This document shows positions 27,630-36,385 of a stretch of DNA of 64,000 nt, piece by piece. This DNA comes from Poseidonocella sedimentorum (GTDB lineage: Bacteria; Pseudomonadota; Alphaproteobacteria; Rhodobacterales; Rhodobacteraceae). Made by a program: the position numbers and the translations under genes. Under the pieces are notes generated by a model. It made no database searches and had not been told where the DNA came from. It worked only from the letters and a program-made list of their open reading frames with translations. Where the stretch lies: the NCBI RefSeq assembly GCF_900116005.1, contig NZ_FOYI01000002.1, positions 248,001 to 312,000 on the forward strand, in the 5' to 3' direction. Within the stretch, counting starts at the first letter, position 1, and each line of letters begins with the position of its first letter.

Positions 27630-28244
27630 TTATTTGTCCTCGATAGGACGGAGATTTCGGATGATCAGAATCCTGCTTTCAGGATCGGTTTTACTTTGCA
27701 CAGCTTCGTAATCAAACAGCCATTGCCGTGATGCAAGCTCTATTTCTTCTTGCCATTTCTTCCCTTTCGGGAACCCAAGTGTAGTCGCTTCGTGAAGGAA
27801 CCTCTCAGACAACCCGAATAGTGCACCCAAAGGCGCTAACGCGCGCGCAGAAACGATGTCGAAAGGTTGCGAAGGTACGTCCTCTATCCGCTGACCGAGA
27901 GCCTGGGCTGGAAGATCCAGTTCGCGGATCGCAGTCCGCAAGAAGGCGCATTTTCTCTTGTCGCTCTCCACGAGGACGACCTTCCCACCGGGATTGAACT
28001 CCTTCGCCAAAATCGCAACGACGATGCCAGGAAATCCGCCGCCAGACCCTATATCGATCCACGACGACCAGTTCCAATCAACTTGATAAACTTGTTTAGA
28101 ATCAATGATATGTCTAGAATAGACATTGGAGAGGTCGCTTTTGGATACAAGATTTATTCTGGGCGACCACTTCCCTACAAGCGATTCAAAACTCCGAAAT
28201 AGCGCCTCTGTTTCACGTGAAACATTCTGCATTTCCATGCTCAC
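27630..28244 (-). CDS. rsmG: 16S rRNA (guanine-N7) methyltransferase RsmG (GidB)
   Basis: A 204-residue SAM-dependent enzyme that methylates G527 of 16S rRNA. The SAM site is DIGSGGGFPGIVVAI (about residues 64-78), with VVLVESDKRKCAFLR and SARALAPL. It probably starts at GTG 28244 or at one of two nearby ATGs (28238, 28232). Codons for NVSRET near the start are formed by a perfect parS palindrome at 28209-28224. It sits between mnmG and parA in the classic gidAB-parAB order. Confidence 0.95.
   Translation of the reverse strand: MSMEMQNVSRETEALFRSFESLVGKWSPRINLVSKSDLSNVYSRHIIDSKQVYQVDWNWSSWIDIGSGGGFPGIVVAILAKEFNPGGKVVLVESDKRKCAFLRTAIRELDLPAQALGQRIEDVPSQPFDIVSARALAPLGALFGLSERFLHEATTLGFPKGKKWQEEIELASRQWLFDYEAVQSKTDPESRILIIRNLRPIEDK
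28209..28224. promoter_or_regulatory. parS centromere site 1 (within rsmG)
   Basis: TGTTTCACGTGAAACA, a perfect 16-bp palindrome identical to the consensus bacterial parS bound by ParB. It lies in the beginning of rsmG, where it is read as part of NVSRET. Confidence 0.93.
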
Positions 28245-30112
28245 GCCCTGCGTTCAGCTTCAGAGCGCTTCAGGACAGAAAGAATCAAAGTCAGCGCAGC
28301 AGGCGTCATCCCTTCGATCCTCGCAGCCTGTCCCAAGGAAGCCGGACGAACGCGGACTAGTTTAGACCGAAGCTCGCCCGAAAGCCCGGATAGAGACTCG
28401 TAGTCCATATCAACAGGGATCGCCCTCTGCTCATCCCGCTGCAGCGCTTCAGCGTCGCGTTCTTGCCGCACAAGATAATTTGCGTACATCGCATCTCTCT
28501 CGATTTGCTCCCGCACATGGAATTCGACCGACGACAACTCTGGCTGAATTTCAAGGAGATCTGGAAACTCGATGTTCGGGAAGGACAGAAGATCAAAGGT
28601 TGACCGCTTCTTCCCATCGTTCTTCACGCTAATACCGAACCCTTCGAGCTCCTTCGAAGAGTAGGTCTTGTTCTCCATTATCGCTTTGGCCGAATCTAGT
28701 TTTGACTTTTTCTCCGCAAATACTGTCCAACGTGCTTCTCCGACACACCCAGCCAGCTTTCCGAATTCAGTAAGCCTCTGATCTGCGTTATCCGCACGCA
28801 ACCTCAAGCGAAACTCAGCTCTAGAGGTGAACATCCTATATGGTTCGGTAACGGAGCGAGTTGTCAAATCATCCAGCATCACGCCGATATAGCTGTCTGA
28901 ACGCAAGAACGTCACAGTATCCTTGCTGAGCGCCTTCGCGGCCGCGTTCAACCCCGAGACCAATCCTTGCGCTGCAGCTTCTTCGTAGCCAGTTGTGCCA
29001 TTGATCTGCCCAGCTAGGAAAAGACCTTCTTGATCCCTATGTTCCAATGTTCGCGATAGGGTTGTAGGATCGCAATAGTCGTACTCAATCGCGTATCCGG
29101 GTTGGATAATTCTAACGTTATCAAGCCCTTTTAGCGTGGAAACGTAGCTTTCCTGGACATCTTCCGGAAGTGACGTGGAGATTCCGTTAGGGTATACAAC
29201 ATCGGTCGAGAGTCCCTCTGGCTCCAAGAACACTTGGTGAGACGATTTATCAGAGAATCTGACGACTTTATCTTCGATGGATGGGCAGTATCGCGGTCCA
29301 GTTCCTTCAATATGACCACCGTACATAGCAGATCTATCGAGATTCTCTCTAATTATGTCGTGAGTCTCACCGTTCGTATGAGTAATTCCGCAAGAAACCT
29401 GTTCTGTTGACGTCGAGTTCGTCAGAAAAGAGAAGTAGGTGGGTACGTCATCCCCAGGCTGAGACTCAAGAACCTCCCAATTTATTGTTTTCCCATCTAA
29501 TCTCGGCGGTGTACCGGTCTTGAGGCGACCCATACGCGGAAAAAGGTCCCGAATTTGCGCAGCGAGGCGAATCGACGATTTGGAGCCCATTCTGCCGGCA
29601 GGATAGCGCTTGTCCCCTATATGCACGGTGCCACCGAGGAATGTCCCAGTGGTCAACACCACGGTTTTGCCATAGATCGCCGCGTTGTCTGTCAAGCCAA
29701 CCCCGACTAGTTTCGAATTTTCAAAGAGAAGTTCAGCAACCTCGCCTTCGAGGAGATCAAGAATCGGCAGCGACTCCATCTCGGTGCGCATATGAGCTTT
29801 ATAGAGAGATCGATCGATCTGCGCCCGAGGTCCTTGCACTGCAGGTCCTTTGCGCCGGTTCAGTAGACGAAATTGAATACCAGCAAGGTCAGCCACTCGG
29901 CCCATAACGCCATCTAGCGCATCAATTTCGCGTACAAGATGACCTTTTCCCAATCCTCCAATTGCTGGATTGCAAGACATTACGCCCAGGTCATCACGCT
30001 TCATTGTAACCAACGCCGTTATTGCACCCATTCGGGTCGCAGCGTGGGCGGCCTCACACCCGGCGTGTCCACCGCCTACGACGATCACATCGTAATGTTT
30101 CACGTGAAACAA
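28241..30112 (-). CDS. mnmG: tRNA uridine-5-carboxymethylaminomethyl modification enzyme MnmG (GidA)
   Basis: A roughly 620-residue FAD enzyme that, with MnmE, builds cmnm5U34 on tRNAs. The FAD-binding motif IVVGGGHAGCEAAHAATRMG is at the N-terminus, followed by CNPAIGGLGKGHLVREIDAL, the GRMGSKSSIRLA block, and the family C-terminal helical domain (IPVDMDYESLSGLSGELR, IEGMTPAALTLIL). The start is TTG at 30112 (reading FHVKHYD), or GTG at 30103, which has AGAGGA 9 bases upstream; either way the start lies in a parS palindrome. Composition is AT-rich (around 50% GC by eye). Confidence 0.96.
   Translation of the reverse strand: MFHVKHYDVIVVGGGHAGCEAAHAATRMGAITALVTMKRDDLGVMSCNPAIGGLGKGHLVREIDALDGVMGRVADLAGIQFRLLNRRKGPAVQGPRAQIDRSLYKAHMRTEMESLPILDLLEGEVAELLFENSKLVGVGLTDNAAIYGKTVVLTTGTFLGGTVHIGDKRYPAGRMGSKSSIRLAAQIRDLFPRMGRLKTGTPPRLDGKTINWEVLESQPGDDVPTYFSFLTNSTSTEQVSCGITHTNGETHDIIRENLDRSAMYGGHIEGTGPRYCPSIEDKVVRFSDKSSHQVFLEPEGLSTDVVYPNGISTSLPEDVQESYVSTLKGLDNVRIIQPGYAIEYDYCDPTTLSRTLEHRDQEGLFLAGQINGTTGYEEAAAQGLVSGLNAAAKALSKDTVTFLRSDSYIGVMLDDLTTRSVTEPYRMFTSRAEFRLRLRADNADQRLTEFGKLAGCVGEARWTVFAEKKSKLDSAKAIMENKTYSSKELEGFGISVKNDGKKRSTFDLLSFPNIEFPDLLEIQPELSSVEFHVREQIERDAMYANYLVRQERDAEALQRDEQRAIPVDMDYESLSGLSGELRSKLVRVRPASLGQAARIEGMTPAALTLILSVLKRSEAERRA
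30096..30111. promoter_or_regulatory. parS centromere site 2 (at the mnmG start)
   Basis: A second perfect copy of TGTTTCACGTGAAACA, 1.9 kb from the first. It covers the mnmG initiation region and is read as FHVKH in that frame. It is 3.2 kb from the proposed origin. Confidence 0.93.
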
Positions 30113-30116
30113 TCCT

Positions 30117-31403
30117 CTATTTACCCATGCAAAACGTGGCGAATATCTTTCCCAACACGTCTTCCACGCCGATTTTGCCTACAACGGCATCAAGCTCATG
30201 CACTGCTCTACGTAGCTCTTCTGCCGCGAGATCAACGTAGTCTTCCCCCAGCTCTATGTGAACTGCAGCCTGCAAGATACACCTTTTCGCTTCAACCAAA
30301 GAACGGCGGTGTCTTTCATTGCTGATGCTACCTTTTGAATTTACTGAATTTTTCAGATACTCATGAATTGCGTGAAGTAGATCTGAAACGCCTTCACCGG
30401 TCACGCCAGATAGGCCAAACCCGGGGTAGCTCGCCAGATCTCGTTTCTGTCCAACAAAAGCAGTTCCGTCTTCAATTCGTAAATCCCCGGAGTCGGAACT
30501 CTCAACCAAATGGATTCGAATGTCAGCCCGCTCCGCACGCTGCTTGGCGAGATCTACACCCTTCGCCTCTATCGGGTCGTCCGTCTCTCGCATCCCTGCG
30601 GTATCGAGAAAAGTCACCGGAAGTCCGAACAAATCCATCCGCACCTCGATGACATCTCTCGTCGTCCCGGCAATTTCGGACGTGATTGCGGCTTCCCTAC
30701 CGGCAATGTGGTTCAGCAATGTGGATTTACCACTATTGGGCCGCCCAATGATGGCGATCTCAAACCCACTACGTACCCGCTCCGCGACTTGGCTTCCCTC
30801 GATTTCGCGCTCAAAGGTTCGAGCAAGTTCAGCCAGACGCCGCACGATATCCTCAGTCATTCCGGGAGGAAGCTCTTCGTCCGAGAAATCGATCATGGCT
30901 TCCACAAGCGACATCGCGGTAAGGAGCCCTTCACGCCATTTTACCACTGAGTCCGCCAAGCGCCCCGACAGTGTCTCGATCGCCTGGCTGTGCTGGGCCA
31001 CTGTCTCCGCTTCGATCAGATCCGCAAGCGCTTCAACTTGAGTCAGGTCTAGCCGGTCATTCAGCAAGGCCCGTCGGGTGAATTCACCGGCCAAGGCATG
31101 GCGCACGCCGCTAATACTGCTGAGCTCGGTTTCAAGAAGCGATACGACAGCCTGACTGCCATGAGTTTGAAATTCAACAACATTTTCACCGGTGAAGCTG
31201 TTCCCTTCCGGAAAACAGATCACGATCCCCTCATCGATGAGCGTACCATCGCGTTTTCTGAACCGCCGCAAAGCTGCCTTGTGAGTCGCCGGCAATGAAC
31301 CGCACACAGCTTCCGCGGCGCGAAACGCCTCAGGGCCTGAAACCCGAATGACAGCGACGCCGGCTTTACCCGGCGCCGTTGATAGCGCGAAAATCGTGTC
31401 CAA
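30117..31403 (-). CDS. mnmE: tRNA modification GTPase MnmE (TrmE)
   Basis: A 428-residue partner of MnmG. The N-terminal tetrahydrofolate-binding domain is followed by a helical domain interrupted by a G domain: P-loop GRPNSGKSTLLNHI, G2 TSEIAGTTRD and G3 FLDTAGMRETDDP. The C-terminus ends in the catalytic CMGK, equivalent to the family's C-[I/L]-G-K. The start is TTG at 31403 with GAAGGA 8 bases upstream. It lies 20 bases after rho. Confidence 0.95.
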   Translation of the reverse strand: MDTIFALSTAPGKAGVAVIRVSGPEAFRAAEAVCGSLPATHKAALRRFRKRDGTLIDEGIVICFPEGNSFTGENVVEFQTHGSQAVVSLLETELSSISGVRHALAGEFTRRALLNDRLDLTQVEALADLIEAETVAQHSQAIETLSGRLADSVVKWREGLLTAMSLVEAMIDFSDEELPPGMTEDIVRRLAELARTFEREIEGSQVAERVRSGFEIAIIGRPNSGKSTLLNHIAGREAAITSEIAGTTRDVIEVRMDLFGLPVTFLDTAGMRETDDPIEAKGVDLAKQRAERADIRIHLVESSDSGDLRIEDGTAFVGQKRDLASYPGFGLSGVTGEGVSDLLHAIHEYLKNSVNSKGSISNERHRRSLVEAKRCILQAAVHIELGEDYVDLAAEELRRAVHELDAVVGKIGVEDVLGKIFATFCMGK

Positions 31404-31423
31404 AGGGTCAGTCCTTCAGGAAC

Positions 31424-32695
31424 CTAGGTATTCATTGAATCGAAGAACTCGGAGTTTGTCTTGGTCTGCTTCAACTTGGAAAGCAGGAATTCAATCGCGT
31501 CGGTCGTCCCCATGGGGTTGAGAATCCTGCGCAACACGAAGGTCTTGGCAAGATCGCCTTTGTCGACGAGAAGATCTTCCTTCCGCGTCCCGGATTTGAG
31601 GATGTCGATCGCCGGGAAGACCCGCTTATCGGCAATCTTGCGATCAAGAACGAGCTCGCTGTTGCCAGTCCCTTTGAATTCCTCAAAGATGACCTCGTCC
31701 ATCCGGCTGCCCGTATCGATCAGCGCCGTCGCGATGATCGTCAGGCTGCCGCCTTCTTCGATATTCCGCGCCGCGCCGAAGAACCGCTTGGGCCGCTGAA
31801 GGGCGTTTGCATCGACACCACCGGTCAGAACTTTACCACTCGATGGAACGACAGTGTTGAACGCCCTACCAAGTCTTGTGATTGAGTCGAGAAGAATAAC
31901 AACATCTCGTTTATGCTCAACCAACCGCTTGGCCTTCTCGATCACCATCTCACTCACCGCAACGTGCCGCGTCGCCGGTTCGTCAAAGGTCGAGGAGATG
32001 ACCTCCCCCTTTACGCTCCGTTGCATATCGGTGACCTCTTCCGGCCGCTCGTCGATCAGCAGGACGATCAGATAGCACTCCGGATGGTTCTTCTCGATCG
32101 AATTGGCGATGTTCTGCAGGATGACGGTTTTACCCGTCCGCGGCGGCGCGACGATAAGGCTCCGCTGCCCCTTCCCGATCGGCGCCACCAGATCGATGAC
32201 GCGCGCGGAGCGATCCTTGATGGTCGGATCCTCGACCTCCATCGAGAGCCGCTCATCCGGGTAAAGAGGCGTAAGGTTGTCAAAGGCGATCTTGTGCCGA
32301 GCCTTTTCAGGATCCTCGAAGTTGATCTTGGTGACATCCGTGAGCGCAAAATACCGTTCGCTCTCATCGGGTGCTTTCATCTGCCCCTCGACCGTGTCAC
32401 CGGTCCGCAGCGAAAACTGCCGGATCATGTCTGGCGAGACGTAGATATCGTCCGGACCCGAGAGATAGTTGGCTTCGGGCGAGCGCAAAAACCCGAACCC
32501 GTCCTGCAAGACCTCTAGGACCCCGTCGCCATAGACTGTCCAGCCCTCTTCGGCGCGTTCCTTGAGGATCGAGAACATCATCTCGCCCTTGCGCATGGTC
32601 GAGGCGTTTTCGATCTCGAGCTCTTCGGCCATAGACAAAAGATCCTTCGGGCTCTTCGCCTTAAGGTCGGCCAGATTGAGACTCTCTTCGCTCAT
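31424..32695 (-). CDS. rho: Transcription termination factor Rho
   Basis: A 423-residue RNA helicase. The N-terminal Rho-N and cold-shock RNA-binding domains ([37 protein letters not shown]) precede the RecA-like motor with Walker [13 protein letters not shown], Walker [17 protein letters not shown] and the Q/R loops ([12 protein letters not shown]). ATG at 32695 matches the usual MSEE start. The order hemJ-rho-mnmE-mnmG-rsmG-parA-parB is the conserved left side of the alphaproteobacterial origin. Confidence 0.97.
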   Translation of the reverse strand: MSEESLNLADLKAKSPKDLLSMAEELEIENASTMRKGEMMFSILKERAEEGWTVYGDGVLEVLQDGFGFLRSPEANYLSGPDDIYVSPDMIRQFSLRTGDTVEGQMKAPDESERYFALTDVTKINFEDPEKARHKIAFDNLTPLYPDERLSMEVEDPTIKDRSARVIDLVAPIGKGQRSLIVAPPRTGKTVILQNIANSIEKNHPECYLIVLLIDERPEEVTDMQRSVKGEVISSTFDEPATRHVAVSEMVIEKAKRLVEHKRDVVILLDSITRLGRAFNTVVPSSGKVLTGGVDANALQRPKRFFGAARNIEEGGSLTIIATALIDTGSRMDEVIFEEFKGTGNSELVLDRKIADKRVFPAIDILKSGTRKEDLLVDKGDLAKTFVLRRILNPMGTTDAIEFLLSKLKQTKTNSEFFDSMNT

Positions 32696-32816
32696 CACAT
32701 ATATACCTTGCTCACCGCATCTCAGACGCAGGCGCCACGTTGTCTTTCGGAAAAATCAGCTCGGACGAGCCTGATCCGTCAGTATTTCAAGGCGGGGTCG
32801 GGAGTCAAGCGAGCCG

Positions 32817-33275
32817 TCAGAAGCGGACGATGACCGAAAATATGATGATCACCAACAAAACTGTCGGGACCTCGTTCATGATCCGATAGCGCCGGCCGGT
32901 CAGCTGGTTGGTGCCCTGCGAAAACTGATAAACTCTTCGGCCCAACCAGTCGTGGAACGCGGTCATCGAGAGTATCGCGAAACCCTTGGTATAGGGCCAA
33001 ATCGCCCCCCAATCGACGGCCCCGGGCGTGAACACCATGATCAACCCAAAGGTCCAACTGGCCATCATCGCGGGCTGCATGATCACCCTGAAGAGCTTGC
33101 GCTCCATGGTCTGGAAGAGCGCGTCTGTCTCTGATCCGCTCTCAACCTTCTCGACATGATAGACAAAGAGCCGCGGCAGATAGAACAACCCCGCCATCCA
33201 GGCAATGACCGAGATCACGTGCAGAGACTTGACCCATGGGTAGGCGGTGAGGAGCAGATCGAACATACCGCTCAT
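32817..33275 (-). CDS. hemJ: Protoporphyrinogen IX oxidase HemJ
   Basis: A 152-residue membrane protein with four predicted helices. It matches the HemJ (UPF0093) family: KSLHVISVIAWMAGLFYLPRLFVYH, with the conserved histidines of SLHV and VYH, and MTAFHDWLGRRVYQF. HemJ converts protoporphyrinogen IX to protoporphyrin IX in heme synthesis and uses heme itself as cofactor. ATG at 33275; MFDLLL three codons later is possible. It is the last leftward gene before the proposed origin. Confidence 0.93.
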   Translation of the reverse strand: MSGMFDLLLTAYPWVKSLHVISVIAWMAGLFYLPRLFVYHVEKVESGSETDALFQTMERKLFRVIMQPAMMASWTFGLIMVFTPGAVDWGAIWPYTKGFAILSMTAFHDWLGRRVYQFSQGTNQLTGRRYRIMNEVPTVLLVIIIFSVIVRF

Positions 33276-33645
33276 CTATAATAATAAAGATAAGAGTTAA
33301 GAATGATGTTTTTGTAGTAAGGCCGGAATCTGGGGATCAAATCTTATCCCCGAAGTTGGACAGCGTATCGACGTGATGTTGATAACTCTTTGGAGAATCT
33401 GAGCAACACTCTTAAAAACACATGATTTTCAAAGCGTAGACGAGAATCATGGCTTGTTAAGAACTCGCAACGTGACCAGCTGCCACCTGGTTGTTCACAG
33501 CAGCGTTCTGTCCTTTCCCACAGAGGTACAACAGCTCTCGTCGTGACCTGGGGAACAGTGAAAATGGGGTGGTCTGCCTGAAAGCCCCGGGTTATCCGAT
33601 CTTACCAACCGCAATCCCGCAGGGCTGACCCCAATGTTATCCACA
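33276..33645. other. putative chromosomal replication origin (oriC)
   Basis: A 358-bp non-coding stretch between divergent hemJ and maf. An AT-rich block (33274-33320: tataataataaagataagag...) resembles a DNA unwinding element. DnaA-box-like 9-mers: a perfect TTATCCACA at 33637-33645 (running into maf), TTATCAACA on the minus strand at 33377-33385 and TTGTTCACA at 33491-33499 (each one mismatch to TTATNCACA), plus weaker ones near 33344, 33514 and 33592. Three GANTC methylation sites lie at 33326, 33395 and 33444. Genes on both sides read away from it, and the flanking gene order matches origins in this class. Confidence 0.78.
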
Positions 33646-34245
33646 CCAAAGCCTCGACTGACGCTGGCCTCCGGATCGCAAATCCGGCGCCTTCTGCTGG
33701 AAAACGCAGGGTTCGATATCGACGCTATACCCGCCATGGTTGACGAAACCTTACTGCGCGCGGCGATGGAGGCCGAAAATGCACCGCCTCGGGACATTGC
33801 CGACGGGCTTGCCGAGCACAAGGCGCGCAAAATCGCCGCGAAACATGGGCAAAGCCCGGTCCTTGGGTGTGACCAGGTGCTGGCCTGCGGCGGTGTGCTC
33901 TTCAGCAAACCCGAATCCCCAGAAGCTTTGCGGGAGGATCTTGCGAAGCTCTCCGGCCAGACTCATCAGCTCTTTTCCGCCGCCGTTCTTTACGAAAACG
34001 GCGAGCCGGTCTGGCGGCATGTGGGCATCGCGCGGCTGACAATGCGCAGCCTGAGCGCCGGGTTCATCGAAGATTACGTCGCCCGGAACTGGGACAGCAT
34101 CCGCCATTCGGTTGGCGGCTATAAACTGGAAGAGGAGGGCGTCCGCCTCTTCACGTCGATCCAGGGCGACTATTTTACCATCCTTGGCCTGCCGCTGCTC
34201 GATCTGATCAATTTCCTGACCCTGAGGGGAGACCTGCCCACATGA
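33634..34245 (+). CDS. maf: Maf-family nucleotide pyrophosphatase
   Basis: A 203-residue house-cleaning NTP pyrophosphatase. Family motifs are LTLASGSQIRRLLLENAGF at the N-terminus, LAEHKARKIAAKHG, the catalytic-base region VLGCDQVLACGG, and SIRHSVGGYKLEEEGVRLF. ATG at 33634 is immediately followed by a perfect DnaA box, so the first codons encode LSTPK. It is the first rightward gene beside the origin and overlaps aroE by 4 bases. Confidence 0.93.
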   Translation: MLSTPKPRLTLASGSQIRRLLLENAGFDIDAIPAMVDETLLRAAMEAENAPPRDIADGLAEHKARKIAAKHGQSPVLGCDQVLACGGVLFSKPESPEALREDLAKLSGQTHQLFSAAVLYENGEPVWRHVGIARLTMRSLSAGFIEDYVARNWDSIRHSVGGYKLEEEGVRLFTSIQGDYFTILGLPLLDLINFLTLRGDLPT

Positions 34246-35087
34246 TACACGCATCCAACCGCGCGGGCGGGCGTCCTCTCGCCGGGGTCATCGGCGATCC
34301 CATCGCGCATAGCAAATCCCCGCGCATGCATCGTTTCTGGCTCGATCAGTTGGGGATTGATGGGCATTATGTGCCGCTGCATGTGAAGGACGGTGATCTG
34401 GAAGCCGTGTTGCGGGCCATGCCGAAAATGGGGTTCGTGGGCACAAACGTGACCATTCCGCACAAGGAAACCGCGATCAAACTCGCCGATGAGATCAGCT
34501 CGGCCGCCCGGGCCATCGGCGCGGCGAACACGCTGACATTTGGCGCGGACGGCCGAATTCACGCAGACAATACCGATGCTTACGGATTTTTGGCCAACCT
34601 GCGCCAGCAGGCCCCTGGCTGGGCGCCCGATGGGCCGGCCTTGCTGCTCGGCGCCGGTGGGGCCGCGCGCGCGGTCATCGCAGCGCTACAGGAGGCAGGG
34701 GTCGGCGATATCCGCCTCTGCAACCGCACGCGCGCTCGCGCCGAAGACCTCGCCTCGGCTTTTGGCGCCGGTGTGAGCGTTCTGCCATGGGAGGACACAG
34801 GAGACGCCGTTGGTGATTGTTCGCTTCTCGTCAACACCACCTCGCTCGGAATGGTGGGGAAGCCGAGTCTTGACCTTGCGCTCGACAAGCTCTCTGCCAG
34901 CACGATCGTCTCCGATCTCGTCTATGTTCCGTTGGACACCGGACTCCTGCGCGCCGCGAAGGACAAGGGTTGCACCACGGTCGACGGGTTGGGGATGCTC
35001 CTGCATCAGGGCGTGCCGGGTTTCGAGCGGTGGTTCGGGGCGCGCCCCGAGGTGACACCCGCATTGCGCGAGGCGCTTTTGGCATGA
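34242..35087 (+). CDS. aroE: Shikimate dehydrogenase (NADP+)
   Basis: A 281-residue enzyme of aromatic amino-acid synthesis. The N-terminal shikimate site shows GVIGDPIAHSKSPRMHRFWL and GTNVTIPHKETAI (catalytic Lys), with NTLTF and the Asp in HADNTDAYGF. The Rossmann domain has LLGAGGAARAVIAAL and CNRTRARAEDLA. VDGLGMLLHQGVPGFERWFG ends the protein. ATGA overlaps at both ends couple it to maf and coaE. Confidence 0.96.
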   Translation: MIHASNRAGGRPLAGVIGDPIAHSKSPRMHRFWLDQLGIDGHYVPLHVKDGDLEAVLRAMPKMGFVGTNVTIPHKETAIKLADEISSAARAIGAANTLTFGADGRIHADNTDAYGFLANLRQQAPGWAPDGPALLLGAGGAARAVIAALQEAGVGDIRLCNRTRARAEDLASAFGAGVSVLPWEDTGDAVGDCSLLVNTTSLGMVGKPSLDLALDKLSASTIVSDLVYVPLDTGLLRAAKDKGCTTVDGLGMLLHQGVPGFERWFGARPEVTPALREALLA

Positions 35088-35677
35088 GCTTGCGCATTGG
35101 TCTGACCGGGTCCATCGGCATGGGAAAATCCACCACGGCAAGCATGTTCGCCGAGGAGGGCTGCGCTGTGTGGGACGCGGATGACGCCGTCCACCGGCTT
35201 TATGCCGAAGGCGGGGCGGCGGTTGCGCCGCTGGGGGACCTCGTTCCGAATGCATTGATAAATAGCGGTATTTCGCGCGAACGACTCAAGATGGCGCTTC
35301 TGGAGAACCCCGGTTTGCTTGCTCGGATCGAAGCGATCGTTCATCCCCTCGTCGCCGAAGATCGGCGGCAATTTACCGAGGCCAGCGAGGCCGACATCAT
35401 CGTTTTCGATATCCCGCTCCTGTTTGAGATCGGTGCCGACAAGGCGATGGATCGGACCGTCTGCGTGAGTGTGCCTTCTGAGGTTCAAAAAGCGCGTGTC
35501 ATGGCCCGCGGCACGATGACGCAAGAGCAGTTTGAGGATATTCTCGCCCGCCAGATGCCCAATGCGGAAAAATGCGCGCGGGCCGATCATGTGATCCTGA
35601 CCGACACGCTTGAACACGCCCATGCACAGGTGCACTCCTTGGTCTCAACCTGGCGCGAGGGGCTTGGCGATGCGTGA
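35084..35677 (+). CDS. coaE: Dephospho-CoA kinase
   Basis: A 197-residue kinase for the last step of CoA synthesis. Walker A GLTGSIGMGKSTTASMF is at the N-terminus, with WDADDAVHRLY, HPLVAEDRRQF, FDIPLLFEIG and the lid RQMPNAEKCARADHVI. ATG at 35084 overlaps the aroE stop (ATGA). The position between aroE and dnaQ is conserved at alphaproteobacterial origins. Confidence 0.95.
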   Translation: MSLRIGLTGSIGMGKSTTASMFAEEGCAVWDADDAVHRLYAEGGAAVAPLGDLVPNALINSGISRERLKMALLENPGLLARIEAIVHPLVAEDRRQFTEASEADIIVFDIPLLFEIGADKAMDRTVCVSVPSEVQKARVMARGTMTQEQFEDILARQMPNAEKCARADHVILTDTLEHAHAQVHSLVSTWREGLGDA

Positions 35678-36365
35678 AATTGTCCTTGATACGGAAACAA
35701 CCGGGTTCGAGCCGGAGCAGGGCGACCGGATCGTCGAGATCGGGGCCGTCGAGCTTTTCAACCACGTGCCGACGGGCAAGACCTATCACCAGTACATCAA
35801 CCCCGAGCGGTCCATGCCGCAGGAGGCGTTCGAGGTGCATGGGCTCGGCGACGAGTTCCTACGCGACAAGCCGGTGTTCAAGGAGGTGGGCCAGGCGTTT
35901 CTCAACTTTATCGGCGATGCCCGGCTTGTGATCCATAACGCGGCCTTCGACATGAAGTTTCTCAATGCGGAACTGCGCTGGATCAACCTGCCGCTGATCC
36001 CATGGGAACAGGCGCTCGACACCCTGGCCATCGCGCGGAAGCGCTTTCCTGGCTCTCCGGCCTCGCTCGACGCGCTCTGCCGGCGGTTCGGAATCGACAA
36101 CGCGTCGCGGACGCTGCACGGCGCCTTGCTCGACTCCGAGATCCTTGCCGATGTCTACCTTGAGTTGATCGGCGGGCGGCAACCGGACTTTGCCCTCGCC
36201 ACGGACCCGCGCAGCCAAAACGCCGCCACCACCTCGGACAACTGGCGCCCGTCGCCCCGGCCGACACCTCTGCCCCCGCGCATCAGCGCGGCCGAGGCCG
36301 AGGCGCATGCGGCCTTTGTCGAGACGCTCGGCGACAACGCGCTCTGGCGCAGTCTCGACGGCTGA
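35670..36365 (+). CDS. dnaQ: DNA polymerase III epsilon subunit (proofreading 3'-5' exonuclease)
   Basis: A 231-residue DEDDh exonuclease. ExoI is VLDTETTGFEPEQGDRIVEIGAVEL (D and E), ExoII IHNAAFDMKFLNAEL and ExoIII LHGALLDSEILADVYLEL with the catalytic His and Asp. The C-terminal tail would bind the polymerase alpha subunit. ATG at 35670 overlaps coaE by 8 bases. It ends the origin-proximal rightward operon, just before a strong terminator. Confidence 0.96.
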   Translation: MREIVLDTETTGFEPEQGDRIVEIGAVELFNHVPTGKTYHQYINPERSMPQEAFEVHGLGDEFLRDKPVFKEVGQAFLNFIGDARLVIHNAAFDMKFLNAELRWINLPLIPWEQALDTLAIARKRFPGSPASLDALCRRFGIDNASRTLHGALLDSEILADVYLELIGGRQPDFALATDPRSQNAATTSDNWRPSPRPTPLPPRISAAEAEAHAAFVETLGDNALWRSLDG

Positions 36366-36385
36366 CGGACGCAGCTTCGGCCCAG

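Noticed and set aside
32779-33057. A 92-codon leftward frame overlapping hemJ
   Set aside because: It reads hemJ DNA in a wrong frame and lacks the conserved membrane helices.
33276-33633. CtrA binding sites inside the proposed origin, as in Caulobacter
   Set aside because: Single TTAA half-sites occur (for example near 33297 and 33455), but no full TTAA-N7-TTAA was found.
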